Shown here one piece after another: positions 60,348 through 64,000 of a DNA stretch of 64,000 nucleotides. Both the position numbers and the translations under genes were made by a program. Numbering within the stretch: the first letter of the stretch is position 1; every line of letters starts with the position of its first letter. The notes beneath the pieces were generated by a model. That model ran no database searches and had not been told where the DNA came from. It saw only the letters and a program-made list of their open reading frames with translations. The stretch lies in contig NZ_CP023747.1 of assembly GCF_008704995.1 (NCBI RefSeq), forward strand, positions 1,948,501 through 2,012,500, in the 5' to 3' direction. Source of the DNA: Streptomyces nodosus. GTDB taxonomy: Bacteria > Actinomycetota > Actinomycetes > Streptomycetales > Streptomycetaceae.

Positions 60348-61157
60348 ATGCCCGCTCCCCACACCGTTCTGCTCACCGGCGCCGCCGGCGGACTCGGCAC
60401 CCTGATGCGCGGACTTCTGCCGCAGTACGGCTATGAGCTGAGGCTCCTGGACCTCCGGCCCATCGAGGACGAGCCGGACGCCGTCGTCGCGGACCTCGCG
60501 GACCGCGCGGCCCTGCGGGAGGCCGTGCGGGGCGTGGACGCGATCATTCATCTCGCGGGCATCTCCGTGGAGTCCACCTTCGAGAAGATCCTCAAGGCGA
60601 ACATCGAGGGCACCTACAACCTGTACGAGGCGGCCCGCGAGGAGGGCGTGCGCCGGATCGTGTTCGCCTCCTCCAACCACGCGGTCGGCTTCACCCCCCA
60701 CCCCCGTGGCGACGAGCCGCTGATCCCGATCGACACCCCGCGCCGCCCGGACACCTTCTACGGCCTGTCCAAGTCCTTCGGCGAGGACCTCGCCCAGCTC
60801 TACTGGGACAAGCACGGCCTGGAGACGGTCTCCGTGCGCATCGGCTCCTGCTTCCCCGAGCCGACCAGCGTCCGCATGCTCTCCGTCTGGATGAGCCCCG
60901 GGGACGGCGCCCGCCTCTTCCACGCGGCCCTGACCGCCGAGCATGTGGGGCACACCGTGGTCCACGGCTCGTCCGCCAACACCCGTCTGTGGTGGGACCT
61001 CACCAGTGCCCGGGCGCTCGGCTACGAGCCGCAGGACGACTCCGAGCCCTATGCGGAGCGGCTCATCGCCGAACAGGGCGAACTGGACCCGGACAACCCC
61101 GACCACGCCCGCCTGGGCGGCCACTTCGTGACCAACCCGCCCATCTGGCCCTACTGA
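60348..61157 (+). CDS. udh: NAD-dependent uronate dehydrogenase
   Basis: This 269-residue short-chain dehydrogenase/epimerase-fold enzyme oxidises galacturonate or glucuronate to the aldarate lactone. LLTGAAGGLGTLMRGLL is the nucleotide loop, VVADLADRAAL and IIHLAGISVESTFEKILKAN follow, and FYGLSKSFGEDL contains the YxxxK pair. The C-terminal VVHGSSANTRLWWDL is typical of bacterial uronate dehydrogenases. AAGGAG and GAGG precede the ATG at 60348. It diverges from kdgD and links pectin breakdown outside to the oxidative route inside. Confidence 0.88.
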   Translation: MPAPHTVLLTGAAGGLGTLMRGLLPQYGYELRLLDLRPIEDEPDAVVADLADRAALREAVRGVDAIIHLAGISVESTFEKILKANIEGTYNLYEAAREEGVRRIVFASSNHAVGFTPHPRGDEPLIPIDTPRRPDTFYGLSKSFGEDLAQLYWDKHGLETVSVRIGSCFPEPTSVRMLSVWMSPGDGARLFHAALTAEHVGHTVVHGSSANTRLWWDLTSARALGYEPQDDSEPYAERLIAEQGELDPDNPDHARLGGHFVTNPPIWPY

Positions 61158-61307
61158 GCGGTACCGAGCGGACACCCCCTACGGGCGGGCGGGCACCGAA
61201 CGGGCCCGCCCGCACTGCGTTTCGGGCACCAGGACCGCCCGCTCCCACCCGCCGCGCCGCTCCATCGCAGGTCCACGACGGTGGTTCTTTCAGCCATACG
61301 GGCCGGA

Positions 61308-61325
61308 TCGGGCACACTCGGGCAC
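61308..61325. promoter_or_regulatory. Direct-repeat operator candidate upstream of the DeoR gene
   Basis: TCGGGCAC occurs at 61308-61315 and 61318-61325, ten bases apart, i.e. on the same face of the helix. DeoR-type regulators often use direct repeats. It lies within the 279-base gap between udh and the DeoR gene, in which no other gene is seen. Confidence 0.4.
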
Positions 61326-61436
61326 GCAACAAGCCTGGTCAGCCCCGCATGCACGGCGGTAGAACTTCCTGCAAGGGCCCCATCGGGCCAGAATGCGCCC
61401 GAACGGGCACGACCTGCGGGAAGGCGGGAGGCGACG

Positions 61437-62207
61437 ATGACGGCGAGGACAGCGGAAGAACGTCAGCGCGAGATCGTCCAGGTCGCCCGCCGTACGGGCT
61501 CGGTCGACGTCACCGCGCTCGCCACCGAACTGGGCGTGGCCAAGGAGACCGTACGACGGGATCTGCGCGCCCTGGAGGACCACGGGCTGGTCCGCCGCAC
61601 CCACGGCGGCGCCTATCCCGTGGAGAGCGCCGGTTTCGAGACGACCCTCGCCTTCCGCGCCACCAGCCAGGTGCCCGAGAAGCGCCGGATCGCGGCCGCC
61701 GCCGCCGAACTGCTCGGGGACGCCGAAACCGTCTTCGTGGACGAGGGGTTCACCCCCCAGCTCATCGCCGCGGCACTGCCCCGGGACCGTCCGCTGACCG
61801 TGGTCACCGCGTCCCTGGCCACCGCCGGCGCGCTCGCGGAGGCCGAGAACACGACCGTCCTGCTGCTGGGCGGCCGGGTGCGGGCCGGCACCCTCGCCAC
61901 CGTCGACCACTGGACGACGAAGATGCTGGCCGGATTCGTGATCGACCTGGCGTACATAGGCGCCAACGGCATCTCCCGGGAACACGGGCTGACCACCCCC
62001 GACCCGGCCGTCAGCGAGGTCAAGGCGCAGGCGATCCGCGCCGCCCGCCGCACGGTCTTCGCGGGTGTGCACACCAAGTTCGGGGCGGTGAGCTTCTGCC
62101 GCTTCGCGGAGATCGGCGCGCTGGAGGCGATCGTCACCACCAGCCTGCTGCCGGCGGCCGAGGCGCACCGCTACTCACTGCTCGGCCCGCAGGTCGTCCG
62201 CGTCTGA
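61437..62207 (+). CDS. DeoR/GlpR-family transcriptional regulator
   Basis: This 256-residue regulator has an N-terminal helix-turn-helix at residues about 5-58 (ERQREIVQVARRTGSVDVTA, then VAKETVRRDLRALEDHGLVR) and a C-terminal sugar-phosphate isomerase-like effector domain with VFVDEGFTPQLIAAAL, TVVTASLATAGAL and IGANGISREHGLTTPD. RRTHGGAYPV joins them, as in the family. GGGAGG lies upstream of the ATG at 61437. It precedes a sugar importer operon (62325 onward), which it probably controls, with a phosphorylated sugar as signal. Confidence 0.92.
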   Translation: MTARTAEERQREIVQVARRTGSVDVTALATELGVAKETVRRDLRALEDHGLVRRTHGGAYPVESAGFETTLAFRATSQVPEKRRIAAAAAELLGDAETVFVDEGFTPQLIAAALPRDRPLTVVTASLATAGALAEAENTTVLLLGGRVRAGTLATVDHWTTKMLAGFVIDLAYIGANGISREHGLTTPDPAVSEVKAQAIRAARRTVFAGVHTKFGAVSFCRFAEIGALEAIVTTSLLPAAEAHRYSLLGPQVVRV

Positions 62208-62324
62208 CACCACCCGCGAACAGCCGAGAAACACATCACTCCCCCGTCATCTCCCCGAGGGACGCTCAGCACCACGAGAGCGCCCCTCATCTTCCCCTAC
62301 CCCTTTCACGTCCAGGAGCGATCC

Positions 62325-63695
62325 ATGCGCACCCAGAGCCGACGGAGGCCGCGAGCCATGCTCGCCATGGCCGCCGCAGGGACGCTGCTCGCCCCGCTTC
62401 TCTCCGGCTGCTGGGTCGGGGCGGGCGGGTCCGGTTCCGGCGGAAATTCCATCAATGTACTGATGGTCAACAATCCGCAGATGGTGGAGCTGCAGAAACT
62501 CACCGCCGCGCACTTCACCAAGGAGACCGGCATCAAGGTGAACTTCACCGTGCTGCCGGAGAACGACGTCCGCGACAAGATCAGCCAGGACTTCGCCAAC
62601 CAGGCGGGCCAGTACGACGTCGCCACCCTCAGCAACTACGAGATACCCATCTACGCCCGCAACGGCTGGCTGCACGAGATGGACACCTATGTCGCCGACG
62701 ACAAGGGCTACGACCAGCAGGACATCCTGCGGCCCATGCGCCAGTCGCTGACCGGGGACGACGGCAAGCTCTACGGACAGCCCTTCTACGGCGAGTCGTC
62801 CTTCCTGATGTACCGCAAGGACGTGTTCGCCGAGAAGCACCTGACTATGCCCGAGCATCCCACCTGGCAGCAGGTGGCCGAACTCGCCGCCGAGGTGGAC
62901 GGCGCGGAGCCCGGGATGCGCGGCATCTGTCTGCGCGGCCTGCCCGGCTGGGGCGAGGTCATGGCACCGCTGACCACCGTGGTGAACACCTTCGGCGGCA
63001 CCTGGTTCGACAAGAACTGGAAGGCACGGCTGGACTCCCCCGAGTTCAAGAAGGCGACCTCCTTCTATGTGGACCTCGTCCGCAAGCACGGCGAGTCGGG
63101 CGCCGCTCAGTCCGGGTTCGCCGAGTGCCTCAACAACATGACCCAGGGCAAGGTCGCCATGTGGTACGACGCCACCTCCGCGGCCGGACTGCTGGAGGCC
63201 GACAAGTCACCGGTCAAGGGCAAGCTCGGCTACGCCCCGGCGCCGGTCGAGAAGACCGACTCCGCCGGCTGGCTCTACACCTGGGCCTGGGGCATGCAGA
63301 AGGCCTCCCGGAACGCGGACAAGGCCTGGAAGTTCGTCTCCTGGGCCTCCGGCAAGGACTACGAGCAGCTCGTCGGCGACACCAGCGGCTGGGCGAACGT
63401 CCCCGCCGGCAAGCGCGCCTCCACCTATGAGAACCCGGCCTACCGCGAGGAGGCCGCCTCCTTCCAGGAGATGACCCGCGCCGCCATCGAGGGCGCACGG
63501 CCCACCGACCCGGGAGTGCAGCCGCGTCCCGCGCCCGGCATCCAGTTCGTCGGCATCCCCGAGTTCACCGACCTCGGCACCAAGGTCTCCCAGGAGATCA
63601 GCGCGGCCGTCGCCGGACGCCAGTCCGTCGCGTCGGCCCTGAAGAAGTCCCAGAAGCTCGCCGAGCAGATCTCCGAGGAGTACGAGGGACGATGA
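62325..63695 (+). CDS. Sugar ABC transporter substrate-binding lipoprotein (polyol type)
   Basis: This 456-residue lipoprotein has a twin-arginine-like basic start (RTQSRRRPRAM), a hydrophobic stretch and the lipobox LLSGC. The mature protein resembles sorbitol/mannitol-binding proteins: INVLMVNNPQMVELQKLTAA, FTKETGIKVNFTVLPENDVR, YDVATLSNYEIPIYARNGWL, and YGESSFLMYRKDVF. CCAGGAG lies upstream of the ATG at 62325. Its stop overlaps the permease start. Together with the DeoR regulator it suggests a polyol or sugar uptake operon that continues past the window. Confidence 0.9.
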   Translation: MRTQSRRRPRAMLAMAAAGTLLAPLLSGCWVGAGGSGSGGNSINVLMVNNPQMVELQKLTAAHFTKETGIKVNFTVLPENDVRDKISQDFANQAGQYDVATLSNYEIPIYARNGWLHEMDTYVADDKGYDQQDILRPMRQSLTGDDGKLYGQPFYGESSFLMYRKDVFAEKHLTMPEHPTWQQVAELAAEVDGAEPGMRGICLRGLPGWGEVMAPLTTVVNTFGGTWFDKNWKARLDSPEFKKATSFYVDLVRKHGESGAAQSGFAECLNNMTQGKVAMWYDATSAAGLLEADKSPVKGKLGYAPAPVEKTDSAGWLYTWAWGMQKASRNADKAWKFVSWASGKDYEQLVGDTSGWANVPAGKRASTYENPAYREEAASFQEMTRAAIEGARPTDPGVQPRPAPGIQFVGIPEFTDLGTKVSQEISAAVAGRQSVASALKKSQKLAEQISEEYEGR

Positions 63696-64000
63696 CCGCC
63701 ATGACCACGGCCCCCGTGGCCGCCCCCGCCCCGAGCACCGGGCACCGGCCCCCGGCCAAGCTCCGCGCCTGGGCCACCAGGGCCCCGCTGCTGCCCGCCC
63801 TGATCTTCATGATCGTCGTGACCCAGCTGCCCTTCGTGGCCACGCTGGTGATCTCGTTCTTCAACTGGAACGCCCTCTATCCCAAGGCCCGTCACTTCGC
63901 CGGTGTCGACAACTACCGGGAGGTGCTGACCGATGCGGATCTGCGCCAGTCGGTGGGCACCACGATCCTGCTGACGGTCTCGGTCGTCCTGGCCAGCCTG
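63692..64000 (+). CDS. Sugar ABC transporter permease, truncated by the window
   Basis: This is the first 103 residues of a MalF-type permease. A polar N-terminal tail of about 30 residues is followed by LLPALIFMIVVTQLPFVATL, a periplasmic loop with NWNALYPKARHFAGVDNYREV, and the start of a second helix (TTILLTVSVVLASL). The ATG at 63692 overlaps the binding-protein stop (ATGA). The gene runs off the right edge. Confidence 0.9.
   Translation, partial: MTAMTTAPVAAPAPSTGHRPPAKLRAWATRAPLLPALIFMIVVTQLPFVATLVISFFNWNALYPKARHFAGVDNYREVLTDADLRQSVGTTILLTVSVVLASL

Noticed and set aside
1..64000. tRNA, rRNA or replication-origin features
   Set aside because: I looked for tRNA-like arms and rRNA segments and saw none that I could support.

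Overview
The window looks like a chromosomal segment of a Streptomyces-type actinomycete. The DNA is very GC-rich, GTG starts are common, genes are packed with 4-base stop/start overlaps, and the content is typical of the genus: cobalamin genes next to an LAETG-anchored protein, an ectABCD cluster, sortase-type surface proteins, and the ATP-binding/XRE-DUF5753/DUF397 trio. I saw no rRNA or tRNA gene.

Layout. 1-7055: a truncated ZIP metal transporter diverges from a translationally coupled cobalamin operon (cobM, cobL, cbiG-cobJ fusion, cobH, cbiX with a His-rich tail, cobC-like aminotransferase). 7018-9628: a small membrane protein and a CPBP membrane protease diverge around two identical-arm palindromes, followed by an LAETG surface protein. 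9896-11600: the regulatory trio. 11627-23065: a complete type I-E CRISPR-Cas locus, ordered array 1 (read leftward), cas3, a relic repeat region, cse1-cse2-cas7-cas5-cas6-cas1-cas2, array 2 (read rightward). 23169-26772: an amidohydrolase and an amino-acid ABC importer. 26994-32776: a class V aminotransferase, ectoine/hydroxyectoine synthesis, and a second class V aminotransferase. 32878-39575: a DsbA-like protein, a GNAT, a tandem-repeat region, DUF1349, an aldehyde dehydrogenase with a divergent IclR regulator, and a penicillin-binding protein. 39651-41302: an IS701-type element abutting a MITE-like element, both delimited by CTAG. 41324-64000: a HAD phosphatase and a long carbohydrate region devoted to pectin and uronic acids.

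The carbohydrate region reads as one physiological unit. A secreted pectate lyase and a pectinesterase (the latter broken by an IS607-type element plus a one-base deletion) sit with a sugar-binding lipoprotein. Two permeases, an oxidoreductase and a PmoA-like protein lie upstream. A GntR-DHDPS-IlvD/Edd trio, a KdgD-type dehydratase, a uronate dehydrogenase, a DeoR regulator and a second importer follow. The aldehyde dehydrogenase at 35539-37068 could oxidise the 2-oxoglutarate semialdehyde made by these routes. Two near-identical 14-base palindromes sit upstream of the two importer transcription units.

The most interesting signals are in the CRISPR locus. Two spacers, one in each array, differ only at positions that fall on codon third bases. 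The leader of array 2 lies inside the 3' end of cas2 and is shared by array 1. A decayed repeat pair lies between cas3 and cse1.
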